The notes below the pieces were generated by a model. That model saw only the letters and a program-made list of their open reading frames with translations. It had not been told where the DNA came from and did not search any database. A DNA stretch of 64,000 bases from NCBI RefSeq assembly GCF_008711155.1, contig NZ_VUYQ01000004.1, positions 1 through 64,000 of the forward strand, in the 5' to 3' direction. This document shows, in pieces, positions 16,088 through 25,785 of this stretch (the stretch's first letter is position 1; each line of letters begins with the position of its first letter). This DNA comes from Dechloromonas sp. CZR5 (GTDB lineage: Bacteria; Pseudomonadota; Gammaproteobacteria; Burkholderiales; Rhodocyclaceae). Made by a program: the position numbers and the translations under genes.

Positions 16088-18709
16088 ATGAAGAGCTCTG
16101 AAATCCGCCAGCAATTCCTCGACTTCTTCGCCTCGAAGGGGCATCAGATCGTCGCTTCCTCGTCGCTCGTTCCGCACGACGATCCGACGCTGCTGTTTAC
16201 CAACGCCGGCATGAACCAGTTCAAGGACGTCTTCCTCGGTTTCGACAAGCGCCCCTACACCCGCGCCACCACCTCGCAGAAATGCGTGCGTGCCGGCGGC
16301 AAGCATAACGACCTCGAAAACGTCGGCTACACCGCACGTCACCACACCTTCTTCGAAATGCTGGGCAACTTCAGCTTCGGTGATTATTTCAAGCGCGATG
16401 CGATCAAGTACGCCTGGGAACTGCTGACCGAAGTCTACAAGCTGCCGAAAGAGCGCCTGATGGTCACGGTCTACGCCGAAGACGACGAGGCCTACGACAT
16501 CTGGCACAAGGAAGTCGGTGTGCCGGCCGAGAAGATCGTGCGCATCGGCGATAACAAGGGTGCCCGCTATGCCTCCGACAATTTCTGGATGATGGGCGAC
16601 ACCGGCCCCTGCGGCCCGTGCACCGAAATCTTCTACGACCACGGCGAACAGCACTGGGGCGGCCCCCCGGGATCGCCGGAAGAAGACGGCGACCGCTTCA
16701 TCGAGATCTGGAACAACGTGTTCATGCAGTTCAACCGTGATGAAGCCGGGGTCATGCATCCGCTGCCCAAGCCCTCCGTCGACACCGGCATGGGCCTGGA
16801 GCGCATCTCGGCCGTGCTGCAGCACGTGCATGCCAACTACGAGATCGACCTGTTCCAGGCGCTGATCGCCGCTGCCGCCCGCGAAACGAGCGATGCCGAC
16901 ATGAATTCGCCGTCGCTGAAGGTGCTCGCCGACCATATCCGCGCCTGTTCCTTCCTGATCGCCGACGGCGTCATTCCGGGCAACGAGGGCCGCGGCTATG
17001 TCCTGCGCCGTATCATCCGCCGCGCCATCCGCCATGGCTACAAGCTCGGCGCCCGCGCCGCCTTCTTCCACAAGATGGTGCCGGACCTCGTTGCCGAGAT
17101 GGGCGAAGCCTATCCGGAACTCAAGGAAAGCCAGGCCAAGGTCGTTGCCACGCTGAAGCAGGAGGAGGACCGCTTCTTCGCCACCATCGAGCACGGCATG
17201 GCCATCCTCGAAGGCGAACTGGCCGACATGGCCGCCAAGGGCGTCACTGTCTTCAACGGCGAAACCGCCTTCAAGTTGCACGACACCTACGGCTTCCCGC
17301 TCGACCTGACGGCCGACATCTGTCGCGAACGCGACTTCACCGTCGACGCCGCCGCCTTCGACGCTGCGATGGCACGCCAGAAGGAGCAGGCACGCGCCGC
17401 CGGCAAGTTCAAGATGGCCGTTGCGCTTGAGTACGCCGGCCAGGAAACCGCCTTCCACGGCTACGAATCGCTCGAAGCCAAGGGCAAGGTGCTGGCGCTG
17501 TACAGGGACGGTGCCGCCGTCAATGAACTGAACGAAGGCGACCTCGGTGTCGTCGTCCTCGACAACACGCCGTTCTATGCCGAATCCGGCGGTCAGTGCG
17601 GCGATCGCGGCGAACTGAAGGGTCTCGGCGGCATCTTCGCCGTCGAGGATACGCTGAAGATACAGGCGGCTGTCTTCGGTCACCACGGTGTCCTGAAGAC
17701 CGGCAAGCTGGTTCTCGGCCAGGAGGTCGCAGCCCGAGTCGACGCGGTTTCACGCGCAGCGACGGCCCGCAACCACTCGGTGACCCACCTGATGCACAAG
17801 GCCTTGCGCCAGGTGCTCGGCGGCCACGTGCAACAGAAGGGCTCCCAGGTCGACCCGGACAAGACCCGTTTCGACTTCGCGCACACCCAGCCGATGACGG
17901 CCGAGGAAATCCGCGAGGTCGAGGAAATCGTCAATGCCGAGATTCTGGCCAATGCAGCCACCGACAGCCGCGTGATGGCCATCGACGATGCCCAGAAATC
18001 CGGCGCGATGATGCTCTTCGGCGAAAAATACGGCGATGAGGTCCGTGTCGTTGCAATCGGCTCCTCCAAGGAACTGTGCGGCGGTACGCACGTTGGCCGC
18101 ACGGGCGACATCGGTTTGTTCAAGATTGTCAGCGAGGCCGGCGTCGCCGCTGGCGTACGCCGCGTCGAGGCGATCACCGGCAACAATGCGCTGGCCTATG
18201 TGCAGGCGCAGGAAAACCGTGTCCAGGGAATCTCCGCACTGTTGAAAACGACGCCGGAAGATATTGCCGAGCGTGTCGTCGGCATCCTGGACAATGTCCG
18301 CGCGCTGGAAAAGGAACTGGCCCGCCTGAAATCGAAGCTGGCTGCTTCTCAGGGCGACGATCTGGTCGGTCAGGCCGTCGACGTGAAGGGTGCCAAGGTA
18401 TTGGCCGCGACCCTGGAAGGGGCCGATGTGACTGCCTTGCGCGAGACGATGGACAAGCTGAAGGACAAGCTGAAGTCTGCCGCCATTGTCCTGTCCTCGG
18501 TCGCCGACGGCAAGGTGACGTTGATCGCGGGCGTCACTGCCGACCTGACCGGCAAGGTCAAGGCCGGCGAACTGGTGAACCTGGTGGCCCAGCAGGTCGG
18601 CGGCAAGGGGGGCGGCCGGCCGGATATGGCGCAGGCCGGCGGAACCCAGCCGGAAAACCTGCCGGCTGCGCTGGCTGCAGTTCAGGCCTGGGTCGACGCC
18701 AAGCTTTGA
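16088..18709 (+). CDS. alaS: Alanyl-tRNA synthetase
   Basis: An 873-residue class II synthetase that charges tRNA-Ala. The order is the usual one: aminoacylation core ([34 protein letters not shown]), tRNA recognition, editing domain ([18 protein letters not shown] and [15 protein letters not shown], which carry the zinc-site histidines and cysteine), and C-Ala domain ([26 protein letters not shown]). The frame is open about 50 codons upstream, but the family start [19 protein letters not shown] is at 16088. The length is normal. A small exported protein starts on its stop codon. Confidence 0.98.
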   Translation: MKSSEIRQQFLDFFASKGHQIVASSSLVPHDDPTLLFTNAGMNQFKDVFLGFDKRPYTRATTSQKCVRAGGKHNDLENVGYTARHHTFFEMLGNFSFGDYFKRDAIKYAWELLTEVYKLPKERLMVTVYAEDDEAYDIWHKEVGVPAEKIVRIGDNKGARYASDNFWMMGDTGPCGPCTEIFYDHGEQHWGGPPGSPEEDGDRFIEIWNNVFMQFNRDEAGVMHPLPKPSVDTGMGLERISAVLQHVHANYEIDLFQALIAAAARETSDADMNSPSLKVLADHIRACSFLIADGVIPGNEGRGYVLRRIIRRAIRHGYKLGARAAFFHKMVPDLVAEMGEAYPELKESQAKVVATLKQEEDRFFATIEHGMAILEGELADMAAKGVTVFNGETAFKLHDTYGFPLDLTADICRERDFTVDAAAFDAAMARQKEQARAAGKFKMAVALEYAGQETAFHGYESLEAKGKVLALYRDGAAVNELNEGDLGVVVLDNTPFYAESGGQCGDRGELKGLGGIFAVEDTLKIQAAVFGHHGVLKTGKLVLGQEVAARVDAVSRAATARNHSVTHLMHKALRQVLGGHVQQKGSQVDPDKTRFDFAHTQPMTAEEIREVEEIVNAEILANAATDSRVMAIDDAQKSGAMMLFGEKYGDEVRVVAIGSSKELCGGTHVGRTGDIGLFKIVSEAGVAAGVRRVEAITGNNALAYVQAQENRVQGISALLKTTPEDIAERVVGILDNVRALEKELARLKSKLAASQGDDLVGQAVDVKGAKVLAATLEGADVTALRETMDKLKDKLKSAAIVLSSVADGKVTLIAGVTADLTGKVKAGELVNLVAQQVGGKGGGRPDMAQAGGTQPENLPAALAAVQAWVDAKL

Positions 18710-19011
18710 AAACGCTGGTCGGCACCTTGCTGCTGCTGGGGGCGGGGCTATGCCTCGCCGCCGAACCGGATCGCGTGCCGCCGATCGAGGCGGTTACGTC
18801 CGATGGGGTGCCGGTGCGTCTGTTTCCGAACGGACGCTGGGAGTTCGTCGATACGGCCAGGGCCGAAGCGGCCCGCAAGGTTGCCGCCGATTACCCGGAA
18901 AACCAGGTGCGTAGCGCCGAGGCACAAGGGGGATTGTTCGGTGTCGGGCGTACCCTGATGCCGGGCGACAAGGACTACAACCGCGGCTCGCTGAATCCCA
19001 AGCTGCGTTAA
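18706..19011 (+). CDS. Small exported hypothetical protein
   Basis: About 101 residues, started at a TTG that overlaps the alaS stop (TTGA). This start gives a signal peptide [20 protein letters not shown] directly from the first codon, and no ATG is available. The mature part has a short beta motif ([18 protein letters not shown]) that resembles DUF3157-like or bacterial SH3-type small domains. It ends in a basic, glycine-rich tail ([15 protein letters not shown]). No function is known to me. Translation is probably coupled to alaS. Confidence 0.65.
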   Translation: MKTLVGTLLLLGAGLCLAAEPDRVPPIEAVTSDGVPVRLFPNGRWEFVDTARAEAARKVAADYPENQVRSAEAQGGLFGVGRTLMPGDKDYNRGSLNPKLR

Positions 19012-19040
19012 GCCTGGCCTCGCGCGCCCGTTCGCGGCAG

Positions 19041-19409
19041 TCAGCCTTCCTGTCGGCGCGTCGGGCTGCCTGTCGCATCGTCGACGATGCGCGTCGCCTC
19101 GCCGTCGATGATGGTTGAGGAGCTCCCCGATGCGGCGGCGCGGAAAGGATTTCCCTGCTCGGAGCCGCTCCATTGTTCGGCTTGTCGGCGATTGATCTGC
19201 TGACGCAGTTGCCGGGTCCGCCACCACAGCCAGCCGCCGAGTACGAGGCCAAGGACGGCGACCACCGCCAGGGCGACCAGCGAGAACATGAAAGCCAGGA
19301 CGAGGAAGGCGGCACTCAACAGGAACGCGAACAATTTGGCCAGCGGACTCTGGGGAGGGCTGCCAAGCGCGTTATATCCGAATGGCCGGTACGGGCGTTC
19401 GCTGTCCAT
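19041..19409 (-). CDS. Small membrane protein
   Basis: A 122-residue protein with two close hydrophobic segments (about residues 25-60) joined by a tight turn and followed by WWRTRQLRQQINRR and a soluble tail rich in Ser, Arg and Gly. This is a hairpin inner-membrane topology. I cannot assign a family with confidence. It is last in a leftward run behind the EAL-HDOD gene and may share that transcript. Confidence 0.6.
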   Translation of the reverse strand: MDSERPYRPFGYNALGSPPQSPLAKLFAFLLSAAFLVLAFMFSLVALAVVAVLGLVLGGWLWWRTRQLRQQINRRQAEQWSGSEQGNPFRAAASGSSSTIIDGEATRIVDDATGSPTRRQEG

Positions 19410-19497
19410 GAAATATCGTCAAATAAGTGATCCGCCGATTATAGGGGCTGCCTGCCCGGCCGGATGGTGTCAGGCTGTGGGGGTTTTGTAACGATGC

Positions 19498-20748
19498 TTA
19501 AAGGGATTGTTCCCGGCCGATTTCGTTGGCCCATTGCAGCGCCATGGTCTGCGCCCGATTGATGGCTTTCGCTCCCAGACCGGGCAACTCGGCCAGCGCC
19601 GCATTCAAGTCCTGCATGTTGCCACCTTCGCTGCTTTCGGTGATGCGCAACAAGGCACCCAGTCGGCCGCTGCCGTGGCATAGCGCATCCCGTACGTCGC
19701 CGGCGAGGCCGAGCGGCGCCACGATTTCTTCCATTGTCTGAGCGACGAGGGCGGGCATCAAGGACATGATGCCGGCCATGAAGGCCCGGTCGGCCAATCC
19801 GCTGTCGCCGGGGCTCAATTCATCGGCCAGCAACTCCATCAGCCGCCCGCGCGTAGCCGCCATCAGGAGGAGCGGGTTGCCGGTTGCGTTCTGCTTGCCC
19901 GACGCGAAGACCAGCAACTGCAGCCAGCGCTGGAGCTGGCGTCGGCCAAGAACGGTGATGGCATGGCCCAGCGAGGTGATGCGCTCGGTACAGCCGGCGC
20001 CAACGGAATTGGTCATGCGCAGCAGGTTGACGGTCAAACCCGGCTCCGGCTTCAGCGCTGCTTCGAGTTCGCTGGTGTCGGCGTCGCCCAGAAGCAGTCC
20101 CATCAGCTTCATCAACGAGAGTTGCGAATGATCCAGCTTTTTGCCGGCGATGATGGTCGGCTTGGCGAAGTAATAGCCCTGGAAGAGGGTGAAGCCCAGT
20201 TTCAGGCACTGTTCCATCTGCTCGCGCGAGTCGACTTTCTCGGCCAGCAGTTGCTTGCCCATGGGCTTGAGCTTCATGCTCAACTGCATCAGCTGGACGC
20301 GCGATAGCGGCTGGATGTCGACCTTGACGATTTCGACCAGGGCCAGCAACTCGGCAAATGCCGGTTCAAGCTGGACGACGTCGTCGAGCGCCAGCGTGAA
20401 ACCGGCAGCTTTCAAGGCGCGGCAGCGCTCGACCACGGCCGGCGTCGGCGGCACGGTTTCCAGAATTTCCAGAACAACGGCCTGGCGGGGCAGCAATTCG
20501 AGCATGTCGCTGAACAGGAATTGCTCGTCGACGTTGATGAAGCCGCGATGCTTGCCGAGTGCCGCTGCGACGCCGAGTTCGGTGAAGGCGTTGGCGATGA
20601 CGGTAGCCGTGGCCTGGACGCCGTCGGTTACGTCGGCGAAGTTTTGGCTGCCGCTGCGGAAAAGCAGTTCGTAAGCGAACAGTTGCTGGTCGCGATCGAG
20701 GATCGGCTGGCGTCCGAGGAACAGCTGGTCAGCTGCTGATTCGCTCAC
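19498..20748 (-). CDS. EAL-HDOD signalling protein (YuxH-like)
   Basis: This 416-residue protein has an N-terminal EAL-like domain (about 1-200) and a C-terminal HDOD domain (about 200-400). The EAL signature is degenerate: it reads YELLFR rather than EAL near the start, and later EAL residues are only partly kept (LALDDVVQ, IVKVDI). It is therefore probably not an active c-di-GMP phosphodiesterase but a signalling scaffold, as in the YuxH/CdgJ group. It sits nine bases downstream of the phosphohexomutase gene, suggesting co-transcription. Confidence 0.92.
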   Translation of the reverse strand: MSESAADQLFLGRQPILDRDQQLFAYELLFRSGSQNFADVTDGVQATATVIANAFTELGVAAALGKHRGFINVDEQFLFSDMLELLPRQAVVLEILETVPPTPAVVERCRALKAAGFTLALDDVVQLEPAFAELLALVEIVKVDIQPLSRVQLMQLSMKLKPMGKQLLAEKVDSREQMEQCLKLGFTLFQGYYFAKPTIIAGKKLDHSQLSLMKLMGLLLGDADTSELEAALKPEPGLTVNLLRMTNSVGAGCTERITSLGHAITVLGRRQLQRWLQLLVFASGKQNATGNPLLLMAATRGRLMELLADELSPGDSGLADRAFMAGIMSLMPALVAQTMEEIVAPLGLAGDVRDALCHGSGRLGALLRITESSEGGNMQDLNAALAELPGLGAKAINRAQTMALQWANEIGREQSL

Positions 20749-20757
20749 GAAAGCTCC

Positions 20758-22134
20758 TTAAAACGGCAACTGGATGCTTGGCCACACCGCGTTGAGCGCT
20801 TGCCGGAAATCTTGCTGGATGCGTTCCAGTGCCGCCGCATTGTCGGCTTCGAAGCGCAGAACGACAACCGGCGTGGTGTTCGACGGGCGGGCCAGTCCGA
20901 AGCCATCAGCGTACTCCACGCGGACGCCGTCGATCGTGATGATTTCCTCGGCGCCGGCAAATTTTCCGTCGGCCTTCAGCTTGTCGATCAGCTTGAAGGG
21001 TTCGCCTTCGGCCATCTTGATGTTCAGCTCCGGGGTGGATGGCGCGTTGGGCAGGTTTTTCAGTACCGGGTTGGCGTCGGCCGATTGGCTCAGGATTTCG
21101 AGCAGGCGGGCGCCGGTGTACAGGCCGTCGTCGAAGCCGTACCAGCGTTCTTTGAAGAAGGTGTGGCCGGACATCTCGCCGGCCAGCGGCGCGCCGGTTT
21201 CCTTCAGCTTGGCCTTGACCAGCGCGTGGCCGGTGTTCCACATCAGCGGCACGCCGCCGTGTTTCTTGATCCACGGGGCGAGCAGGCGCGTGCATTTGAC
21301 GTCGTAGATGACCTGGCCGCCCGGCACGCGCGACAGCACGTCGGCGGCGAACAGCATCAACTGGCGATCTGGGAAAATGATCTCGCCATCCTTGGTCACC
21401 ACCCCGAGGCGGTCGCCGTCGCCGTCGAAGGCGATACCGATCTCGGCATCGGTTTCCTTGAGTGCCCTGATCACATCGGCCAGGTTTTCCGGCTTGGAAG
21501 GGTCCGGGTGGTGATTCGGGAAATTGCCATCGACTTCGCAGTAGAGCGGCACGATGTCGCAGCCCAAGCGCTTGAACAGCTCGGGGGCGATGGCGCCGGC
21601 GACGCCGTTGCCACAGTCCATGACGATTTTCATCGGGCGGGCCAGCTTGACGTCGCCGACGATTTTTTCAACATAGGCCGCCTTGACGTCGGCGCTGCGG
21701 CGTTGGCCCTTGCCATGCTTCAGGTTGCCGGCTTCGATGCGTTTCTTCAGGTCCTGGATGGCTTCCAGCGCCAGCGTCGTGCCGCCGATGACCATCTTCA
21801 GGCCGTTGTAGTCCGGCGGGTTGTGGCTGCCGGTGACCGAGACGCAGGAGTGGCAGCCCAGTTCGTAGGCGGCGAAATAGGTCAGCGGGGTCGGTACGCA
21901 GCCGACATCGATGGCATCCACGCCGGCGGCACAGATACCATCCATCAGCGCGCCGGCCAGTTCCGGGCCGGACAGGCGGCCGTCACGGCCAACCGCGATG
22001 GCCTTCTGGCCTTGCTCGACGGCCAGCGAGCCGAGGGCGTGACCGACCTGGCGCACCACGTCGGCAGTCAGCGATTTGTTGACGATGCCCCGGATGTCGT
22101 AGGCCTTGAAAATCTCGGCTGGGAGTTGGCTCAT
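20758..22134 (-). CDS. algC: Phosphomannomutase/phosphoglucomutase
   Basis: A 458-residue alpha-D-phosphohexomutase that interconverts hexose-6-phosphates and hexose-1-phosphates. It has the phosphoserine loop VTGSHNPPDYNG (near 105), the metal loop DGDGDRLG (near 241), GEMSGH in the sugar-binding loop, and a C-terminal phosphate-binding domain (RPSNTTPVVVLRFEAD). The product supplies sugar nucleotides for LPS or exopolysaccharide, which fits waaF upstream. The start lies a few bases after the hydrolase stop. Substrate preference (mannose or glucose) cannot be read from sequence. Confidence 0.93.
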   Translation of the reverse strand: MSQLPAEIFKAYDIRGIVNKSLTADVVRQVGHALGSLAVEQGQKAIAVGRDGRLSGPELAGALMDGICAAGVDAIDVGCVPTPLTYFAAYELGCHSCVSVTGSHNPPDYNGLKMVIGGTTLALEAIQDLKKRIEAGNLKHGKGQRRSADVKAAYVEKIVGDVKLARPMKIVMDCGNGVAGAIAPELFKRLGCDIVPLYCEVDGNFPNHHPDPSKPENLADVIRALKETDAEIGIAFDGDGDRLGVVTKDGEIIFPDRQLMLFAADVLSRVPGGQVIYDVKCTRLLAPWIKKHGGVPLMWNTGHALVKAKLKETGAPLAGEMSGHTFFKERWYGFDDGLYTGARLLEILSQSADANPVLKNLPNAPSTPELNIKMAEGEPFKLIDKLKADGKFAGAEEIITIDGVRVEYADGFGLARPSNTTPVVVLRFEADNAAALERIQQDFRQALNAVWPSIQLPF

Positions 22135-22140
22135 GGTGTG

Positions 22141-23097
22141 TTATCGCAATTCCGAAGTGAAGAAGTGTAAGAGTCTTTGCGGCAGCCAGTCCAGATTCCC
22201 AGGAAATGGGCCGCTGACGAAGCCGACGTGGCCACCGGTTGCCGGTTGCTCGAGGCGGACGCTGGCGCTGATGTCGGTCCGGCCGGGCAGAGCGGATATT
22301 GGCAGGAAGGGGTCGTTTTGGGGATTGACCACCAGGGCGGGCACCGCAATCGTTTTCAACCAGGATTTTGCCGATGAACGGGCCCAGTAGTCGTCGGCAC
22401 CGGCAAAGCCATGCACCGGACCGGTTACCGCATCGTCGAAGTCCCACAGGTTGCGCGAACGGCGCATGCGTGTCTCGTCGAAAAGCCCGGGGAAGCGCTC
22501 AAGGCGGGCGGCCGAGCGGGATTTCAGGGTATCGAGGAAATGCCGGGTGTAGATCCGGTTGAAGCCGCGTGCCAGATGGTGGCCGCACGCAGCGAGATCC
22601 AGAGGCGCGCAGATGCCGGCCACGCCGGTGACCAGCGTGGCGGCTGACTCCTGCTGTTCGCCTGCCCATTTGAGCAGCGCATTGCCGCCCAGTGAAATGC
22701 CGGCAGCGTGCAGGCGACGGCTGGCGTTGCCCTGGTGCAGGCGATGCAGGATCCAGTCGATTTCTGCCGAATCGCCCGAATGGTAGGCGCGCGGCCGGCG
22801 GTTCAATTCGCCGGAGCAACCCCGGAAGTGCGGGAGGGCGAGGCGCCAGCCGATGCGCTTGCAGGCACGGGCGGTCGAAATGGCGTAGTGGCTGCGCGCA
22901 CTGCCTTCCAGGCCATGGAAGAGAACCAGCAGGGGTGATTCGGCCGGGCCATCGAGGTGATCGACATCGATGAAGTCGCCATCCGGCGTTTCCCAGCGCT
23001 CGCGGCGCAAGGGGATGGATTTCGGCTTGATCAGCAGGGGCCAGAGGGTCTGGGCCTGGCCACCGGGCAGCCAGCCGGGCGCGCGGTAGGGTTTCAA
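22141..23097 (-). CDS. YheT-family alpha/beta hydrolase
   Basis: About 318 residues. It has the UPF0017/YheT-type hydrolase signatures: HGLEGSARSHYA (oxyanion region near 75), FRGCSGELNRRPRAYHSGD, and the nucleophile elbow GISLGGNALLKW with Ser as the probable nucleophile. The C-terminal half gives NPQNDPFLP (Asp) and GGHVGF (His) of the triad. I start it at a TTG that overlaps the stop of the preceding gene (TTGA) because the frame upstream lies inside that gene; alternative starts further in are possible. The substrate is unknown. Confidence 0.85.
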   Translation of the reverse strand: MKPYRAPGWLPGGQAQTLWPLLIKPKSIPLRRERWETPDGDFIDVDHLDGPAESPLLVLFHGLEGSARSHYAISTARACKRIGWRLALPHFRGCSGELNRRPRAYHSGDSAEIDWILHRLHQGNASRRLHAAGISLGGNALLKWAGEQQESAATLVTGVAGICAPLDLAACGHHLARGFNRIYTRHFLDTLKSRSAARLERFPGLFDETRMRRSRNLWDFDDAVTGPVHGFAGADDYWARSSAKSWLKTIAVPALVVNPQNDPFLPISALPGRTDISASVRLEQPATGGHVGFVSGPFPGNLDWLPQRLLHFFTSELR

Positions 23098-23525
23098 TGC
23101 AGCGTATGCGGAATGGCGTCGGCCATCGCCTGATGGCCATCGTCCGCGGCCGAGGCGTGTCGGCTGACCATGCGCCAGCCGTGCGCGCCACGAACATAGA
23201 CGTGGGTGACGTGAAGCGGTCCGTGCGGGCTGGGATCGTCGCCGACGAACAGGATTTCCGTCAGGTGATGGATGGCCATGACGGTTCCCTGCCAATGGGC
23301 AACCGATTCGGGCTGGACCTTGATGCGGGCACTGCTGAATATGCTGCGCCAGCTTTCGCGGATCGGCGCTTCGCCGCGCAGGCGGACGCCGGTCGGATGG
23401 ACGCAGATCGTGTCTTCATCCTCGGCCCAGACCAGCATCAGCAAATCGGCATCGCCATGGGCGATGGCGTCGTAGAACGCATGTTCGACGTCGTCGGGCG
23501 AGGCGAAGTGTCCTGGCTTGCTCAT
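23094..23525 (-). CDS. SnoaL-like / DUF4440 protein
   Basis: A 143-residue cone-shaped alpha+beta protein of the NTF2-like superfamily. VEHAFYDAIAHGDADLLMLVWAE, VCVHPTG-type sequence and WQGTVMAIHHLTEILFVGD are characteristic of DUF4440/SnoaL-3 members. The ATG is embedded in the stop of waaF (ATGA), so translation is coupled. Members of this fold bind small ligands or act as isomerases; no activity can be assigned. The frame is open upstream, but that region is inside waaF. Confidence 0.82.
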   Translation of the reverse strand: MSKPGHFASPDDVEHAFYDAIAHGDADLLMLVWAEDEDTICVHPTGVRLRGEAPIRESWRSIFSSARIKVQPESVAHWQGTVMAIHHLTEILFVGDDPSPHGPLHVTHVYVRGAHGWRMVSRHASAADDGHQAMADAIPHTLH

Positions 23526-24535
23526 CGTGAAATCCATTGTTGGCAATGCGCGAGAACCTGCTCGGGCGACAGCTTGTTCAGGCAGTCCAGGTGGCCGAGC
23601 GGGCATTCGCGCTTGAAGCAGGGGCTGCAGTCCAGATTCAGGCTGACGACGTCGGCGCGATTCGACAGCGGCGGCGTGAAGCCGGGCGACGATGAGCCAT
23701 AGAGCGCGACGATGGGACGGTCGAGAGCAGCAGCGACGTGCATCAGGCCGGAGTCGTTGCACACTACCAAATCGGCCAGGGCCAGCAGGTCGACCGCCTG
23801 GGCGAGGGAGGTGGCGCCGCACAGGTTGCGGCACAGGCCGGGAGCAAGCTGGGCGATTTCCTCGGCGACGGCGTGGTCCTTGGGCGAGCCGAACAGCCAG
23901 ATGGCACAGCCTTGCAAGGCCAGTTGCCGGGCCAGCGAGGCGAAGTGGATGGCCGGCCAGCGCTTGGCCGGGCCGTATTCGGCGCCCGGGCAGAAGGCGA
24001 CGATGCGGCTAGGTTTATTCAGGCCGAGTTCGGCCAGGGTGCGCTGTTGGTCGGCCTGGCTGGAGTGGATGCGCGGGTGGGCGATCGGCTTGGCCGGCGG
24101 GGTACCCGGGGTTTCGGCCAGTTGCATGAAGCGTTCGACCATCAGCGGCAGTGCCTGCTTGTCGAGGTCGTGGCGGACGTTGATCAGGCCGTAGCGCGAT
24201 TCGCCGGTAAATCCGACGCGTTGCGGAATGCCGGCCAGCCAGGGTACAAGGGCCGATTTCAGCGAATTGGGCAGCACATAGACGGCGTCATAGCCGCCCG
24301 CAGCCAGTTGGCGAGCCAGTCGCCAGCGTGCCTTGAGCGACAGTTGGCCATGTCCGAACGGACTGTCGATGACGTCACGGATTTCGGCCATGCGGTGCAA
24401 CACGGGAGCGACCCAGCGGGGGGCCAGGGCATCGAGATGCAAACCGGGATGGCGCGCGCACAGCCGTGCGAACAGCGGCTGCGCCATGATGGTGTCGCCG
24501 ATCCACGAGGGGGCGACGATCAGGGCTTTCTTCAT
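23522..24535 (-). CDS. waaF: ADP-heptose:LPS heptosyltransferase II
   Basis: A 337-residue GT9 glycosyltransferase that adds the second heptose to the LPS inner core. The N-terminal ALIVAPSWIGDTIMAQPLF and C-terminal LVVCNDSGLMHVAAALDRPIVALYGSSSP are family hallmarks, with the SLNLDCSPCFKRECPLGHLDC cysteine stretch typical of WaaF. It is coupled to the SnoaL-like gene. Its start is unusual: the ATG sits only a few bases after a stem-loop with a T run, and no clear ribosome site is seen between them. Confidence 0.95.
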   Translation of the reverse strand: MKKALIVAPSWIGDTIMAQPLFARLCARHPGLHLDALAPRWVAPVLHRMAEIRDVIDSPFGHGQLSLKARWRLARQLAAGGYDAVYVLPNSLKSALVPWLAGIPQRVGFTGESRYGLINVRHDLDKQALPLMVERFMQLAETPGTPPAKPIAHPRIHSSQADQQRTLAELGLNKPSRIVAFCPGAEYGPAKRWPAIHFASLARQLALQGCAIWLFGSPKDHAVAEEIAQLAPGLCRNLCGATSLAQAVDLLALADLVVCNDSGLMHVAAALDRPIVALYGSSSPGFTPPLSNRADVVSLNLDCSPCFKRECPLGHLDCLNKLSPEQVLAHCQQWISR

Positions 24536-24538
24536 GCG

Positions 24539-24564
24539 AAAACGGCGGGCTTGCGGCCCGCCGT
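24539..24564 (-). terminator. Hairpin terminator directly before waaF
   Basis: A nine-bp perfect stem (ACGGCGGGC with GCCCGCCGT, five-base loop) ends in TTTT on the minus strand. It lies downstream of the zinc-finger gene and ends three bases before the waaF ATG. It should stop ilvE/zinc-finger transcripts or lower waaF expression. Confidence 0.75.
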
Positions 24565-24571
24565 CCGTGTC

Positions 24572-24760
24572 TTAGTGATGACCCTTGGGGGCTTCGCCCG
24601 TGAAGACGTATTTGGCAGAACAGTACGGGCAGGTCACTTCGCCGGTCTTCAGCACGTCGAGGAAGACGCGCGGATGCTGGCTCCACAACGGCGCATTCGG
24701 CGTCGGGCAGTGCAGCGGCAGATCGTGGGCAGTGATTTCGATGGTCTTCTTGTCGGACAT
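24572..24760 (-). CDS. Zinc-finger protein, CHCC type
   Basis: A 62-residue protein with the zf-CHCC arrangement: Cys near 18, His near 29, and CPYC near 44-47 (HCPTPNAPLWSQHPRVFLD, then GEVTCPYCSAKYVF). This fold is shared with the mitochondrial complex I subunit NDUFS6 and with small bacterial proteins. The His/Cys spacing fits one zinc ion. It follows ilvE by 15 bases on the same strand. Function unknown; the family is widespread in proteobacteria. Confidence 0.9.
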   Translation of the reverse strand: MSDKKTIEITAHDLPLHCPTPNAPLWSQHPRVFLDVLKTGEVTCPYCSAKYVFTGEAPKGHH

Positions 24761-24775
24761 TGTTATCTCCCGGGA

Positions 24776-25696
24776 TTAGACGACGGCCAGCCAGTCGGCG
24801 TGTGCAGCGGAGCGGCCATAGACCACGTCGAAATACTTTTCCTGCAGCGCCTTGGTGATCGGGCCGCGGTGACCGACGCCGATCTGGCGGTTATCGAGCT
24901 CGCGGATCGGCGTGACTTCGGCGGCCGTGCCGGTGAAGAAGGCTTCGTCGGCGCAATAGACTTCGTCGCGGGTGATGCGCTTTTCGATGACTTCGATACC
25001 CAGTTCGCCGGCCAGTTGCATGACGGTGGCGCGGGTGATGCCTTCCAGGCAGGCGGTCAGGTCCGGCGTGTACAGCTTGCCGTTCTTGACGATGAACAGG
25101 TTCTCGCCGGCGCCTTCGCAGGCGTAGCCTTCCGGATCGAGGAGCAGGGCTTCGTCGTAGCCGTCGGTAGTTGCCTCGTTGTTGGCGAGGATGGAGTTCA
25201 TGTAGTTGCCCGAGGCCTTGGCGCGCACCATGGTGATATTCACGTGGTGGCGGGTGTAGGACGAGGTCTTGATGCGGATGCCGCGTTGCAGACCTTCCTC
25301 GCCGAGGTAGGCGCCCCACGGCCAAGCGGCGATGATGACGTGCACCTTGGCGCCCTTGGGCGAAACGCCCATCTTTTCCGAACCGTAGAAGGCCAGCGGA
25401 CGCAGGTAGCCGGATTCCAGCTTGTTGGCGCGGATCACTTCCTTCTGCGCTTCGTTCAGCTCTTCGGCCGAATACGGCATGGCCATCTGGAAAATGTGAG
25501 CGGAACGGAACAGGCGCTCGGTGTGCTCCTTGAGACGGAAAATCGCGGTGCCGCGTTCGGTCTTGTAGGCACGGACGCCCTCGAATACGCCCATGCCGTA
25601 GTGCAGGGAATGGGTGAGGACGTGGGTGGTCGCTTCGCGCCAAGGCACGAGCTTGCCATCCTGCCAAATGAAACCGTCGCGATCCGACATGGACAT
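24776..25696 (-). CDS. ilvE: Branched-chain amino-acid aminotransferase
   Basis: This 306-residue class IV PLP enzyme performs the last step of Leu, Ile and Val synthesis (2-oxo acid plus glutamate). It begins SMSDRDGFIWQDGKLVPWREA. The substrate loop HSLHYGMGVFEGVRAYKTE, the PLP region NYMNSILANNEA with its nearby Lys, and EGAGENLFIVKNGKLYTP followed by GITRATVMQLA are all typical. The length is normal. A short gap links it to the downstream zinc-finger gene. Confidence 0.97.
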   Translation of the reverse strand: MSMSDRDGFIWQDGKLVPWREATTHVLTHSLHYGMGVFEGVRAYKTERGTAIFRLKEHTERLFRSAHIFQMAMPYSAEELNEAQKEVIRANKLESGYLRPLAFYGSEKMGVSPKGAKVHVIIAAWPWGAYLGEEGLQRGIRIKTSSYTRHHVNITMVRAKASGNYMNSILANNEATTDGYDEALLLDPEGYACEGAGENLFIVKNGKLYTPDLTACLEGITRATVMQLAGELGIEVIEKRITRDEVYCADEAFFTGTAAEVTPIRELDNRQIGVGHRGPITKALQEKYFDVVYGRSAAHADWLAVV

Positions 25697-25785
25697 GGTG
25701 ATTCTCCGTGTTGCCGTGTGTAAAAGCCCATAATTCTAGCCGAATTCAGACGGTAAAATAATGGTTTTGCCGTTTGAGTCTTGCC

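Noticed and set aside
16037-17686. A 549-residue open frame opposite alaS
   Set aside because: alaS is unambiguous on the other strand.
23738-25723. A 661-residue open frame opposite waaF, the zinc-finger gene and ilvE
   Set aside because: It crosses three recognised genes and their gaps; composition is that of a shadow frame.
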